DNA of 64,000 bases from Intestinirhabdus alba (GCF_009711095.1 NZ_WMJZ01000015.1:1-64000); one strand, 5' to 3'. Shown: positions 40,814 through 54,557, counted from the stretch's first letter. Notes: a model not told the origin generated them from the sequence alone. Program-made: numbers and translations.

Positions 40814-40875
40814 ATAAGGAAGTCCCTGTGCTGAGTCGGTGAAAAGTCAGGCATCAGAGTAATCACTGAGCCAAT

Positions 40876-40907
40876 AGACGTCAATACATCTGGACATCTA
40901 AACTTCT
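40876..40907. promoter_or_regulatory. MET boxes between metB and metJ
   Basis: AGACGTCA, ATACATCT, GGACATCT and AAACTTCT lie head to tail; a fifth degenerate box may follow. They lie 63-94 bp before metB and should serve MetJ repression of metBL and, with the nearby divergent promoter, metJ itself. Confidence 0.85.
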
Positions 40908-41078
40908 TTGCGTATAGATTGAGCAAACGGGCAATAGCCGTTAAAATTATATGCTTTAACGCCTTCTGCAGACGCTAAGTCCGTGTCACGGTATCGCCTG
41001 TACGATAAACTATGCGCAAATACGGCCAGCACGATGATTCTGGCTTTTAACTAACGACGAGAGGATTAAAGGTATCTT

Positions 41079-41396
41079 ATGGCTGAATGGAGCGGCGAAT
41101 ATATCAGTCCATACGCTGAGCACGGTAAGAAGAGTGAGCAGGTAAAAAAAATTACGGTTTCCATTCCTCTGAAGGTGCTAAAAATCCTCACCGATGAACG
41201 CACCCGTCGTCAGGTGAACAACCTGCGTCACGCCACCAACAGCGAGCTGCTGTGCGAAGCATTCCTGCACGCCTTTACCGGGCAGCCGCTGCCGAACGAC
41301 GCCGATCTGCGCAAGGAGCGCAGCGACGAAATTCCGGAGGCGGCGAAAGAGATCATGCGCGAACTGGGTATCGACCCGGAAACCTGGGAATACTAA
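41079..41396 (+). CDS. metJ: MetJ, methionine regulon repressor
   Basis: A 105-residue ribbon-helix-helix repressor that binds MET boxes with S-adenosylmethionine as corepressor. The DNA-contacting beta strand [15 protein letters not shown] (about 23-37) is intact, as is the rest of the E. coli-like chain to PETWEY. AGG lies about 7 bp before the ATG. Confidence 0.97.
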   Translation: MAEWSGEYISPYAEHGKKSEQVKKITVSIPLKVLKILTDERTRRQVNNLRHATNSELLCEAFLHAFTGQPLPNDADLRKERSDEIPEAAKEIMRELGIDPETWEY

Positions 41397-41399
41397 TAA

Positions 41400-41433
41400 A
41401 AGCAGGCGGCGCAGGTTGGCTGCCCGCTTTTTA
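41400..41433 (+). terminator. Terminator after metJ
   Basis: AGCAGGC and GCCCGCT (one mismatch) around a 14-base loop, then TTTTTACC. It begins 4 bp after the metJ stop and 30 bp before yiiX. Confidence 0.55.
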
Positions 41434-41462
41434 CCGTCGGGTAACAGGGAAGTTACAGCACC

Positions 41463-42071
41463 ATGAAGCGCAGTTTTTTGATTTTTATTTTGTTTTTTTC
41501 GGCACCCGCCTTTGCATGGGAGCCGCAAACGGGCGACATCATCTTCCAGATGTCCCGCTCCTCCCAAAGTAAAGCTATTCAGCTGGCAACCCATTCCCGC
41601 TACAGCCACGTCGGTATGGTGGTTGTGCGCGATAAGCATCCCTACGTCTTTGAGGCCGTTGGCCCGGTGGTTTACACCCCGCTACAGAAGTGGATCGCCC
41701 GCGGTGAAAAGAGCCGGTATATCGTCAGGCGCGTCAGCGGCGGCCTGTCGGCGGAGCAGCAAAAGAAGCTGGCGCAGGCAGCAAAGCCCTACCTGGGCAA
41801 GCCTTACGATCTGGCGTTTTCCTGGACCGACGATCGACAGTACTGCTCTGAAGTGGTGTGGAAGGTCTATCTGAAGGCCCTGAAAATGCGGGTGGGAAAG
41901 TTACAGCGGCTTAAAGAGTTCGATCTCAGCCAGCCGGCGGTGCAGGCCAAACTTCGGGAGCGCTACGGCAACAATATTCCGCTGAACGAAACGGTCGTTT
42001 CCCCGCAGGCGCTCTTTGACGCCCCGCAGTTGGAAACCGTCGCCAAAGCGTGGCCGCTCATTTCCTGGTAA
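41463..42071 (+). CDS. yiiX: YiiX, permuted NlpC/P60-like papain-fold protein
   Basis: A 202-residue exported protein with a signal peptide (MKRSFLIFILFFSAPAFAWE, probable cleavage near residue 18). It belongs to the YiiX/YebB group of circularly permuted papain-fold hydrolases, in which the histidine precedes the cysteine. H49 lies in YSHVGMVV and the candidate nucleophile C128 in DDRQYCSEVVW. Substrates may be amide or thioester bonds; the role is unknown. It stands between metJ and convergent rpmE. Confidence 0.9.
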   Translation: MKRSFLIFILFFSAPAFAWEPQTGDIIFQMSRSSQSKAIQLATHSRYSHVGMVVVRDKHPYVFEAVGPVVYTPLQKWIARGEKSRYIVRRVSGGLSAEQQKKLAQAAKPYLGKPYDLAFSWTDDRQYCSEVVWKVYLKALKMRVGKLQRLKEFDLSQPAVQAKLRERYGNNIPLNETVVSPQALFDAPQLETVAKAWPLISW

Positions 42072-42103
42072 GCGCCTCCCGACGAACAGCGTGCCGCAGG
42101 CAC

Positions 42104-42130
42104 AAAAAAAGCGCCCTGAGGCGCTTTTTT
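42104..42130. terminator. Bidirectional terminator between yiiX and rpmE
   Basis: AAAAAAAGCGCC, CTGA loop, GGCGCTTTTTT: a stem with A-run and T-run on either side, so it works for both convergent genes. Confidence 0.88.
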
Positions 42131-42144
42131 CTGACAGCCAAAAC

Positions 42145-42366
<222 letters not shown>

Positions 42367-42564
42367 TCAGTTTAAGGCCGCGTCGCCCTTCCAGCCCTAA
42401 CGCCGGACACCACGCGAAGTTAATTATTCCCCGTCACCTTCCACACCGCCCGGCGGCGCGAAATTCTCGGGTAATGGTCGGTTTTCGACGCAAGCAATTT
42501 GCATCAAAGGCGGCGAATCATACAGAAATTAGCCAGCATATGCAAACTGATCCGCGCGCCCTGA

Positions 42565-44811
<2,247 letters not shown>

Positions 44812-44966
44812 CGACCCGCGCTGCGAGGCGGATCGTAAAATTTAATGTTCATCACACTTTTTATGAAAATTCTGTAACTGCGCCCATACACTATCTGATA
44901 AAAATGTTTTCGACGTGAGTTCAACAGGGAATGTGCTGCGCCGGACGTCCCAGCCAAGGAGAAAGA

Positions 44967-45998
44967 GTGAAACCAAAGAAGCAGGCTGCCGCCGCTACCA
45001 TGAAAGATGTTGCCCTGAAAGCAAAGGTCTCAACGGCAACCGTATCCCGCGCGCTAATGAACCCGGATAAAGTCTCTCACTCCACCCGCAGCCGGGTGGA
45101 ACAGGCGGCGCTGGAGGTCGGCTACCTGCCGCAGCCGCTGGGGCGCAATGTGAAGCGCAATGAGACCAGCACCATCCTGGTGATTGTTCCGGATATCTGC
45201 GATCCGTTCTTTAGCGAGATTATTCGCGGCATTGAGGTCACCGCCGCGAAGCACGGCTATCTGGTGCTGATCGGCGACTGTGCGCACCAGAACCAGCAGG
45301 AGAAAACCTTTATTAACTTAATTATCGCCAGGCAGATCGACGGTATGGTGCTGCTCAGCTCGCGGCTGCCGTTTGACGCCAGCGTAGAGGAGCAGCGCAA
45401 CCTGCCGCCGATGGTGATGTCCAATGAGTTCGCGCCCGGCCTGCAGCTGCCGACCGTCCATATCGACAACCTGACCGCCGCCTTTAACGCGATGAACTAC
45501 CTGCTTGAACTGGGCCACAGGCGCATCGGCTGTATCGCGGGGCCGGAAGAGATGCCGCTGTGCCATTATCGTCTGCAGGGCTATGTACAGGCGCTGCGCC
45601 GCAGCGGATTTTCGGTCGATCCCCACTACATCGCCAGGGGCGATTTCACCTTCGAGGCGGGCGGCAACGCGCTGATGCAGCTGCTTGAGCTGCCGCAGCC
45701 GCCTACCGCGATCTTCTGCCACAGCGACGTCATGGCCCTCGGCGCGCTCTCCTGTGCTAAACGTCAGGGGCTGAAGGTGCCCGACGATCTCTCTATCGTC
45801 GGCTTCGACAACATCGCGCTGGCGGAATTCTGCGACCCGCCGTTAACCACCGTCGCCCAGCCGCGCTTTGAAATCGGCCGCGAGGCGATGCTGCTGCTGC
45901 TCGATCAGATGCGGGGGCAAAACGTTACCGGCGGTTCGCGCCTGATGGAGTGCGAGCTGATCGTCCGGGGGTCCACCCGCGCCCTGCCCCAGAATTAG
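44967..45998 (+). CDS. cytR: CytR, nucleoside-uptake LacI-family repressor
   Basis: CytR represses nucleoside transport and catabolism genes (deo, udp, cdd, nupC/G) with CRP and is induced by cytidine. The N-terminal LacI helix-turn-helix (MKDVALKAKVSTATVSRALMNPDKVS) is followed by a periplasmic-binding-like domain from about residue 65. The start is a GTG at 44967 with AAGGAG six bp upstream; homology rules out the longer frame from 44931. The product is 343 residues (E. coli 341). An inverted-repeat element touches its stop codon. Confidence 0.95.
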   Translation: MKPKKQAAAATMKDVALKAKVSTATVSRALMNPDKVSHSTRSRVEQAALEVGYLPQPLGRNVKRNETSTILVIVPDICDPFFSEIIRGIEVTAAKHGYLVLIGDCAHQNQQEKTFINLIIARQIDGMVLLSSRLPFDASVEEQRNLPPMVMSNEFAPGLQLPTVHIDNLTAAFNAMNYLLELGHRRIGCIAGPEEMPLCHYRLQGYVQALRRSGFSVDPHYIARGDFTFEAGGNALMQLLELPQPPTAIFCHSDVMALGALSCAKRQGLKVPDDLSIVGFDNIALAEFCDPPLTTVAQPRFEIGREAMLLLLDQMRGQNVTGGSRLMECELIVRGSTRALPQN

Positions 45999-46109
45999 GC
46001 TGTGTCCCGTAACCGTTCGTGAGCGTCGCTGGCGGTCATTCAGGTCCGGGGCACGGCGAGTAACGCGGCAGCGGAGCTGAATGGCCCCAGCCCTGCGGGA
46101 CACAGCCTA
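45996..46109. repeat. 114-bp element with inverted terminal repeats, between cytR and ftsN
   Basis: TAGGCTGTGTCCCG at the left (45996-46009) is matched by the inverted CGGGACACAGCCTA at the right (46096-46109), 14 of 14. Internal partial repeats (CATTCAG and CTGAATG) suggest a cruciform. The outer motif is shared with the OxyS insertion. The left end supplies the TAG that closes cytR, so the cytR C-terminus may have been trimmed or fused by the insertion. Confidence 0.75.
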
Positions 46110-46260
46110 GAACGCTCCGGGGGCCTGGCGCTGCCGTCGCACGCAGTAACCGAATACATCCTAAAGTAACGTGCTTTCATACTCCCGCGTCTGGTCAAAG
46201 GCCCGCCGCTTAAGTAACATGGCGGGCTGACGAACAACGAATAACGATAGCGAAACGACA

Positions 46261-47190
46261 GTGGCACAACGAGATTATGTACGCCGCGGCCAGCCGGCAG
46301 CGTCGCGGCGCAAAAAGAACACTTCACGGAAAAAGCAACGCAACATGCCTGCGGTATCGCCCGCAATGGTCGCTATTGCAGCCGCCGTTGTGGTGGCCTT
46401 TATCGGTGGCCTGTACTTCATTACGCATCATAAGAAAGAGACGTCCGCAACGCAGCCGGGCCAGAAGGTGAACAAGAACACGCTGCCGCCGAAGCCGGAA
46501 GATCGCTGGAACTATATTAAAGAGCTGGAAAACCGCCAGCCGGGCGTACGCAGGCCAACCGAACCCTCCGCCGGCGGCGAAGTGTTGAACTCCAGCCAGT
46601 TGACTAACGAACAGCGACAGCTGCTGGAGCAGATGCAGGCGGATATGCGCCAGCCGCCGACGCAGCTTAACGAAGTGCCGTGGAACGAGCAGACGCCGGA
46701 GCAGCGCCAGCAGACGCTCCAGCGCCAGGCCCAGCAGCGGCAGGCTCAGCAGCAGAGGAACACAGCGCCGCCGGTTCAACAGCAGGCGCGTGCGGTGCCA
46801 GCCGTTACGCCCCCGCCGCGCCAGACCCCGCCGCCAAAGCAGACTACCGCTCAGCAGCCCTGGCAGGATCTGCAGCAAACGCCAGCGCATACGACGGCGA
46901 CCCCGCCGGCTGCCCCGGTTGTCCGCGCCGCCGAAGCGCCGAAGCAGGCCGCCAAAAAAGACGAACGCCGCTGGATGGTGCAGTGCGGTTCGTTTAAAGG
47001 TGCCGAGCAGGCGGAAACCGTGCGGGCGCAGCTGGCCTTTGAGGGATTTGATTCTAAAATTACCCTCAACAACGGCTGGAATCGCGTGGTCATCGGCCCG
47101 CTGAAAGGCAAAGAAAATGCCGACAGTACCCTTAACCGCCTGAAGCTGGCGGGCCACACCAACTGTATTCGACTCGCCAGCGGGGGTTGA
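46261..47190 (+). CDS. ftsN: FtsN, essential cell-division protein
   Basis: FtsN triggers septal peptidoglycan synthesis. The product has 309 residues: a short cytoplasmic tail (MAQRDYVRRGQPAASRRKK) that binds FtsA, one membrane segment (about 34-53), a periplasmic region with the essential helix stretch near YIKELENRQPGV, a Gln/Pro-rich linker, and a C-terminal SPOR domain (about 235-309, RRWMVQCGSFKGAEQAETVRA is its start). The start codon is GTG, as in E. coli. The linker is about ten residues shorter than in E. coli, a normal variation. Confidence 0.96.
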   Translation: MAQRDYVRRGQPAASRRKKNTSRKKQRNMPAVSPAMVAIAAAVVVAFIGGLYFITHHKKETSATQPGQKVNKNTLPPKPEDRWNYIKELENRQPGVRRPTEPSAGGEVLNSSQLTNEQRQLLEQMQADMRQPPTQLNEVPWNEQTPEQRQQTLQRQAQQRQAQQQRNTAPPVQQQARAVPAVTPPPRQTPPPKQTTAQQPWQDLQQTPAHTTATPPAAPVVRAAEAPKQAAKKDERRWMVQCGSFKGAEQAETVRAQLAFEGFDSKITLNNGWNRVVIGPLKGKENADSTLNRLKLAGHTNCIRLASGG

Positions 47191-47198
47191 AACCCCCG
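47181..47198. terminator. Hairpin overlapping the ftsN stop codon
   Basis: CGGGGGTT and AACCCCCG flank GA, a perfect 8-bp stem that includes the TGA stop. It is followed by AAATCCCCCC rather than a T-run, so termination is uncertain. Confidence 0.45.
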
Positions 47199-47215
47199 AA
47201 ATCCCCCCCATCTAT

Positions 47216-47428
47216 AGACAAAATCATTCGAGTTGCCTTAAGGCGACAAGAGAGTGACAAGTTCGTCAGGAACGAATTTGCCCGGCCGCAGGCTGTCTCC
47301 GGTGAGGGGTAAGGTTGTCCCTCTTCCATCCCCAGGGGCGTACATAAGGGTCGCCGCGCGGCGGCGGTCAGTCTTATGGAGGAGACGAGTAACGCAGAGG
47401 CAAGCTGAAGGCTGACATGTATATACTC
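47216..47428. repeat. Long structured intergenic repeat between ftsN and hslV
   Basis: The ends can pair (AGTTGCCT near 47226 with AGGCAAGCT near 47398), enclosing a shorter internal palindrome around TCCGGTGAGGGG and CCATCCCCAGGGG. The 3' tail, CTGAAGGCTGACATGTATATA (read in two parts 47405-47414 and 47415-47425), is close to the tail of the element before tpiA (58118-58140). It resembles the long palindromic intergenic repeats known from E. coli; I cannot assign the named class. Confidence 0.5.
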
Positions 47429-47519
47429 AAACTTATTCAGGCCCGCGCGAGCGCGGCAAGCTCGCCAGCCGCGATGCGATCGGCCAGTTACCGGACGCAG
47501 CCTGAAGATTAACCTGTAT

Positions 47520-47546
47520 CAGGCCACGCACGCGGGGCGCGGCCTG
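47520..47546 (+). promoter_or_regulatory. Stem-loop in the hslVU 5' leader
   Basis: CAGGCC (47520-47525) pairs with GGCCTG (47541-47546), about 30 bp before the hslV start. In E. coli an inverted repeat at this place stabilises the hslVU mRNA, so the same role is likely. Confidence 0.6.
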
Positions 47547-47577
47547 TACTCCGCATTTGTAACCAAGGGGTCTGCTC

Positions 47578-48108
47578 GTGACAACAATAGTAAGCGTACG
47601 CCGTAACGGTCATGTGGTCATCGCCGGCGATGGCCAGGCCACGCTGGGCAATACCGTAATGAAAGGCAACGTGAAGAAAGTCCGCCGTCTGTACAACGAC
47701 AAAGTCATAGCGGGCTTTGCGGGCGGCACCGCGGATGCATTCACGCTGTTCGAGCTGTTTGAGCGCAAGCTGGAAATGCATCAGGGTCACCTGGTCAAAG
47801 CCGCCGTTGAGCTGGCGAAGGACTGGCGTACCGATCGTATGCTGCGCAAGCTCGAAGCGCTGCTGGCGGTTGCCGATGAAACCGCCTCTCTGATCATCAC
47901 CGGGAACGGCGACGTTGTTCAGCCAGAGAACGACCTGATCGCCATTGGCTCCGGCGGGCCTTACGCCCAGGCGGCGGCCCGCGCGCTGTTAGAAAACACT
48001 GAGCTGGGCGCGCGCGAGATTGCCGAGAAAGCGTTGGATATTGCAGGCGACATCTGTATCTACACCAACCACTTCCACACCATTGAAGAATTGACCGCCA
48101 AAGCGTAA
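47578..48108 (+). CDS. hslV: HslV (ClpQ) protease subunit
   Basis: HslV is the proteasome-like peptidase of the HslUV heat-shock protease. After removal of the initiator, Thr is the N-terminal nucleophile ([10 protein letters not shown]). Length 176 residues, as in E. coli. Start codon is GTG. It forms an operon with hslU, 9 bp downstream. Confidence 0.98.
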   Translation: MTTIVSVRRNGHVVIAGDGQATLGNTVMKGNVKKVRRLYNDKVIAGFAGGTADAFTLFELFERKLEMHQGHLVKAAVELAKDWRTDRMLRKLEALLAVADETASLIITGNGDVVQPENDLIAIGSGGPYAQAAARALLENTELGAREIAEKALDIAGDICIYTNHFHTIEELTAKA

Positions 48109-48117
48109 GGATCTCCC

Positions 48118-49449
48118 ATGTCTGAAATGACTCCACGCGAAATCGTCAGCGAACTGAATAAGCACATTATCGGCCAGGATAACGCCAAGCGCTCCGTGGC
48201 GATTGCCCTGCGTAACCGCTGGCGTCGTATGCAGCTCGACGAGGAGCTGCGCCATGAAGTTACCCCAAAAAACATCCTGATGATCGGCCCGACCGGCGTC
48301 GGTAAAACAGAAATCGCCCGCCGCCTGGCCAGGCTGGCTAACGCGCCGTTTATTAAGGTTGAAGCGACTAAATTCACCGAAGTGGGCTATGTGGGTAAGG
48401 AAGTGGATTCTATTATCCGCGATCTGACCGACGCTGCGGTAAAAATGGTCCGCGTTCAGGCCATTGAAAAAAATCGCTACCGCGCAGAGGAGCTGGCGGA
48501 GGAGCGTATCCTCGACGTGCTGATCCCGCCGGCCAAAAATAACTGGGGCCAGCCGGAGCAGCAGCAGGAGCCATCCGCGGCACGCCAGGCGTTTCGTAAA
48601 AAGCTGCGTGAAGGCCAGCTCGACGATAAAGAGATTGAGATCGACCTCGCCGCCGCGCCGATGGGCGTTGAAATTATGGCACCTCCGGGTATGGAAGAGA
48701 TGACCAGCCAGCTGCAGTCGATGTTCCAGAACCTGGGCGGACAAAAGCAGAAGCCGCGTAAGCTGAAAATCAAAGACGCGATGAAGCTGCTGATTGAAGA
48801 AGAAGCGGCCAAGCTGGTGAATCCGGAAGAGCTGAAGCAGGAGGCTATCGACGCCGTTGAGCAGCACGGGATCGTGTTTATCGACGAAATCGATAAGATC
48901 TGTAAACGCGGTGAATCTTCCGGCCCGGACGTCTCCCGTGAGGGGGTCCAGCGCGACCTGCTGCCGCTGGTGGAGGGCTGCACCGTCTCCACCAAGCACG
49001 GGATGGTAAAAACCGATCATATTCTGTTTATCGCATCCGGCGCGTTCCAGATTGCCAAACCGTCCGACCTGATCCCGGAGCTGCAGGGCCGCCTGCCGAT
49101 TCGCGTGGAGCTGCAGGCGCTGACCACCGGCGATTTCGAGCGTATCCTGACCGAGCCAAACGCCTCCGTTACCGTACAGTACAAGGCGCTGATGGCGACC
49201 GAAGGCGTCAATATCGACTTCACCGAGTCCGGCATTAAGCGTATTGCCGAAGCGGCATGGCAGGTTAACGAAACCACCGAGAACATCGGTGCCCGCCGTC
49301 TGCACACCGTTCTTGAGCGCCTGATGGAAGATATTTCCTATGATGCGAGCGATTTAAACGGCCAGAGCATCACAATTGATGCAGAATATGTAAGTAAGCA
49401 TCTGGATGCGCTGGTGGCAGATGAAGATCTGAGCCGTTTTATCTTATAA
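48118..49449 (+). CDS. hslU: HslU (ClpY) ATPase subunit
   Basis: HslU unfolds substrates and feeds them to HslV. The 443-residue AAA+ protein has Walker [10 protein letters not shown] (about 56-64), pore motif GYVGKEV near residue 91, Walker [11 protein letters not shown] near 256, a middle I-domain (about 110-240), and the C-terminal DLSRFIL tail that inserts into HslV. Confidence 0.98.
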   Translation: MSEMTPREIVSELNKHIIGQDNAKRSVAIALRNRWRRMQLDEELRHEVTPKNILMIGPTGVGKTEIARRLARLANAPFIKVEATKFTEVGYVGKEVDSIIRDLTDAAVKMVRVQAIEKNRYRAEELAEERILDVLIPPAKNNWGQPEQQQEPSAARQAFRKKLREGQLDDKEIEIDLAAAPMGVEIMAPPGMEEMTSQLQSMFQNLGGQKQKPRKLKIKDAMKLLIEEEAAKLVNPEELKQEAIDAVEQHGIVFIDEIDKICKRGESSGPDVSREGVQRDLLPLVEGCTVSTKHGMVKTDHILFIASGAFQIAKPSDLIPELQGRLPIRVELQALTTGDFERILTEPNASVTVQYKALMATEGVNIDFTESGIKRIAEAAWQVNETTENIGARRLHTVLERLMEDISYDASDLNGQSITIDAEYVSKHLDALVADEDLSRFIL

Positions 49450-49478
49450 TCGCGTCCAATGCATTTTCATCACTGTTG

Positions 49479-49503
49479 ATGGGGCTGATAAGCCCCATTT
49501 TTT
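49479..49503 (+). terminator. Rho-independent terminator after hslU
   Basis: ATGGGGCT, GATA loop, AGCCCCATTTTTT. It lies between hslU and menA. Confidence 0.92.
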
Positions 49504-49516
49504 ATTGGCGCTCTTT

Positions 49517-50446
49517 ATGACTGAACAACACATTAGCCGCTTCCAGGCCTGGCTGGAAAGTTTACGACCTAAAACCCTACCGCTCGCCTTTGCGGCGATC
49601 GTCGTCGGTACGGCGCTGGCCTGGTGGCAGGGATACTTCGATCCGCTGGTGGCCCTGCTGGCGCTGATTACCGCCGGGCTGCTGCAAATCCTGTCGAATC
49701 TCGCCAACGACTACGGCGATGCCGTCAAGGGTAGCGACAAACCTGACCGCATCGGCCCGCTGCGCGGTATGCAGAAAGGGGCAATCAGCCAGCGGCAGAT
49801 GAAGCATGCGCTGATTGTCACCGTGGTGCTGATCTGTCTCTCAGGCCTGGCCCTGGTGGCGGTAGCGTGCCGCACGCTGGCCGATTTTATCGGCTTTCTG
49901 ATCCTGGGTGGCCTGTCCATCGTCGCGGCGATAACCTATACCGTTGGCAACCGCCCGTACGGCTATATTGGCCTCGGCGACGTGTCGGTGCTGGTCTTCT
50001 TCGGCTGGCTCAGCGTAATGGGCAGCTGGTATCTGCAGGCGCATACCCTGATCCCGGCGCTGATCCTGCCGGCTACCGCCTGCGGCCTGCTGGCGACCGC
50101 CGTGCTTAATATCAATAATCTGCGTGATATCGACAGCGATCGGCAAAACGGTAAAAACACGCTCGTGGTGCGGCTGGGAGCGGTAAACGCGCGTCGTTAC
50201 CACGCCTGCCTGCTGATGGGAACCCTGCTTTGCCTGGCGCTGTTTAACCTTTTCTCTCTGCAAAGCCCGTGGGGCTGGCTGTTTATTCTGGCGGCACCGC
50301 TGCTGGTTAAACAGGCGCGATATGTGCTGCGCGAGCAGGCACCGGAAGCAATGCGCCCGATGCTGGAGCGTACGGTAAAAGCGGCCCTTCTGACTAACCT
50401 GCTGTTTGTTATTGGGATTTTCCTGAGCCAGTGGCCCGTTAACTGA
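49517..50446 (+). CDS. menA: 1,4-dihydroxy-2-naphthoate octaprenyltransferase
   Basis: MenA attaches the octaprenyl chain to dihydroxynaphthoate to make demethylmenaquinone. The 309-residue UbiA-family membrane protein has eight or nine helices and the two Asp-rich motifs NLANDYGDAVKGSD (about 66-79) and NNLRDIDSDRQNGKNT. The start MTEQHISRF at 49517 follows the E. coli enzyme. Confidence 0.96.
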   Translation: MTEQHISRFQAWLESLRPKTLPLAFAAIVVGTALAWWQGYFDPLVALLALITAGLLQILSNLANDYGDAVKGSDKPDRIGPLRGMQKGAISQRQMKHALIVTVVLICLSGLALVAVACRTLADFIGFLILGGLSIVAAITYTVGNRPYGYIGLGDVSVLVFFGWLSVMGSWYLQAHTLIPALILPATACGLLATAVLNINNLRDIDSDRQNGKNTLVVRLGAVNARRYHACLLMGTLLCLALFNLFSLQSPWGWLFILAAPLLVKQARYVLREQAPEAMRPMLERTVKAALLTNLLFVIGIFLSQWPVN

Positions 50447-50534
50447 TAAATATCAATTAACAATTGATGATTTTGCCAACAGCAGGCTTAGCGAGATATA
50501 CTAAAAATTCTCGCAGCAACTAAACGTTAAGCCT

Positions 50535-51020
50535 ATGAAATACGATACTTCCGAGCTTTGTGACATCTATCAGGAAGATGTCAACGTCGTGGAACCGCTG
50601 TTCTCCAACTTTGGCGGACGGTCTTCGTTTGGCGGACAGATCATCACGGTAAAATGTTTCGAGGACAACGGGTTGCTGTACGATCTGCTCGAACAAAACG
50701 GCCGTGGGCATATTCTGTTGGTCGACGGCGGGGGTTCCGTCCGTCGGGCGCTGGTTGACGCCGAGCTGGCGCGGCTGGCGGCGCAGAATGAATGGGAAGG
50801 GCTGGTCATCTACGGCGCGGTGCGCCAGGTAGATGAGCTGGAAGAACTGGATATTGGCATTCAGGCCATCGCCGCCATTCCGGCTGGCGCTGCGGGTGAA
50901 GGCATCGGCGAGAGCGACGTGCGCGTCAACTTTGGCGGTGTGACCTTCTTCTCCGGCGACCATCTCTACGCCGACAACACTGGCATCATCCTTTCTGAAG
51001 ACCCGCTCGATATCGAGTGA
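50535..51020 (+). CDS. rraA: RraA, RNase E activity regulator
   Basis: RraA binds the C-terminal part of RNase E and reduces its action on some mRNAs. It is 161 residues long with the fold of class II aldolase-like RraA proteins and the central [17 protein letters not shown] motif. Known relatives have aldolase activity, but enterobacterial RraA lacks it. It is followed by a double hairpin terminator. Confidence 0.96.
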   Translation: MKYDTSELCDIYQEDVNVVEPLFSNFGGRSSFGGQIITVKCFEDNGLLYDLLEQNGRGHILLVDGGGSVRRALVDAELARLAAQNEWEGLVIYGAVRQVDELEELDIGIQAIAAIPAGAAGEGIGESDVRVNFGGVTFFSGDHLYADNTGIILSEDPLDIE

Positions 51021-51027
51021 TCGAAAA

Positions 51028-51091
51028 AGGCACCCTAAGGTGCCTGCTATTGATGACGAGCCCCGTGTTTTACACGGGGTTCTCTTTTTTC
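51028..51091 (+). terminator. Two hairpins ending rraA transcription
   Basis: AGGCACC/GGTGCCT (51028-51045) is followed by CCCCGTG (51061-51067) and CACGGGG (51073-51079) with a TTCTCTTTTTT tail (51080-51090). The second is a strong intrinsic terminator. Confidence 0.85.
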
Positions 51092-51210
51092 AGCGGCCGC
51101 AGCCCACGCGCGTCATCTTCTCCATTTTTATGCAAGGCACTGACGCCAGGTGCTTTGCCCGGTCACACCGAAATACGGATATCCGGCCTCATTCACCCTA
51201 TTGAACTATG

Positions 51211-51478
51211 GCGTGAAAGATGGCGAGGCATCCTCTAAAGATTTCGCGTCAGGGCAAGGCGGCAGGCGAAGGTATCCCCGGGTGCATAGATAACTATATG
51301 ATCGGGTCAGCCTGGTTGCCGCCAACGCCGCCTAAGGCGTGAAAGATGACGAGGCATCCTCTAAAGATTTCGCGTCAGGGCAAGGCGGCAGGCGAAGGTA
51401 TCCCCGGGAGCATAGATAACTATGTGACCGGGGTAGCTGAGTGCAGCCAACGCCGCCATGGCGTGAAAGATGACGAGG
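51211..51478. repeat. Tandem repeat of about 125 bp, two full copies plus a fragment
   Basis: GCGTGAAAGATGRCGAGG begins copies at 51211, 51337 and 51461 (period 126 then 124). The copies share AAAGATTTCGCGTCAGGGCA, GGCGGCAGGCGAAGGTATCC and GCATAGATAACTAT, with few differences in the first part. Each copy can fold (TTTCGCG with GCGTGAAA). The third copy is only about 18 bp and runs into the zapB stop. The unit resembles the long intergenic palindromes before hslV and tpiA. Confidence 0.88.
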
Positions 51479-51480
51479 AA

Positions 51481-52040
<560 letters not shown>

Positions 52041-52080
52041 AATTTCGATATTTCTCGTTTTTGTTCGTTAACGATAAATT
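52041..52080. promoter_or_regulatory. GlpR operator(s) of glpFKX
   Basis: TTCGTTAACGATAA (52064-52077) and TTTCGATATTTCTCG (52043-52057) resemble the WATKYTCGWTAW half sites bound by the GlpR repressor. They lie about 80-115 bp before glpF, as in E. coli. Glycerol 3-phosphate would relieve repression. Confidence 0.65.
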
Positions 52081-52158
52081 AACAGCGCTTCTACGGGCGC
52101 TGCGTGGGCATTGCCCTCCTCGCTTACAATAAATATTACTCTCTTCAGGGTCCGGTTT

Positions 52159-53007
52159 ATGAGTCAAACTTCAACCTTAAAAGGCCAGTGCATCGCGGAA
52201 TTCCTCGGCACGGGGCTGTTGATTTTCTTCGGCGTTGGCTGTGTCGCCGCGCTTAAGGTCGCAGGGGCATCTTTCGGTCAATGGGAAATCAGCATTATCT
52301 GGGGGCTGGGGGTAGCGATGGCTATCTACCTGACCGCCGGCGTTTCCGGGGCACACCTGAACCCTGCCGTCACTATTGCGCTCTGGCTGTTCGCCTGTTT
52401 CGACAGGCGCAAAGTGGTTCCTTTTATCCTTTCACAATTTGCCGGAGCCTTTTGCGCCGCGGCATTAGTTTATGGGCTTTATTACAACCTTTTCGCCGAT
52501 TTTGAGCAGACGCACCATATCGTTCGCGGTAGCATAGAGAGCGTTGATCTGGCGGGCATTTTCTCAACTTATCCCAACCCACATATTAATTTTGTCCAGG
52601 CCTTCGCGGTTGAAATGACGATCACCGCGATTCTGATGGGGCTTATCCTGGCGCTGACCGACGACGGCAACGGCGTACCGCGCGGCCCTCTGGCTCCGCT
52701 GCTGATCGGCCTGCTGATCGCGATAATCGGTGCCTCTATGGGGCCGCTTACCGGGTTCGCCATGAACCCGGCGCGCGATATCGGCCCGAAAGCGTTCGCC
52801 TGGCTCGCGGGATGGGGCAACGTTGCTTTCACCGGCGGCAAAGAGATCCCTTATTTTCTGGTGCCGCTGTTTGGCCCCGTCGTTGGCGCAATTCTGGGCG
52901 CGTTCGCCTATCGCAAACTGATTGGCCGCCATTTGCCGTGCGACGTCTGCGTAGAGAAAGAGCAGCGCGCCGCCGACGCCCCACAACAACAAAAAGCTTC
53001 GCTGTAA
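52159..53007 (+). CDS. glpF: GlpF, glycerol facilitator
   Basis: An aquaglyceroporin that lets glycerol diffuse across the inner membrane. The 282-residue product has six helices and both NPA boxes (HLNPAVT near residue 67 and AMNPARD near residue 202), the second with the selectivity arginine. The start MSQTSTLKGQ is chosen over the 52111 frame start by homology. It is 21 bp upstream of glpK. Confidence 0.97.
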   Translation: MSQTSTLKGQCIAEFLGTGLLIFFGVGCVAALKVAGASFGQWEISIIWGLGVAMAIYLTAGVSGAHLNPAVTIALWLFACFDRRKVVPFILSQFAGAFCAAALVYGLYYNLFADFEQTHHIVRGSIESVDLAGIFSTYPNPHINFVQAFAVEMTITAILMGLILALTDDGNGVPRGPLAPLLIGLLIAIIGASMGPLTGFAMNPARDIGPKAFAWLAGWGNVAFTGGKEIPYFLVPLFGPVVGAILGAFAYRKLIGRHLPCDVCVEKEQRAADAPQQQKASL

Positions 53008-54537
<1,530 letters not shown>

Positions 54538-54557
54538 TCTTTCCTCGGCTGGCCTGC

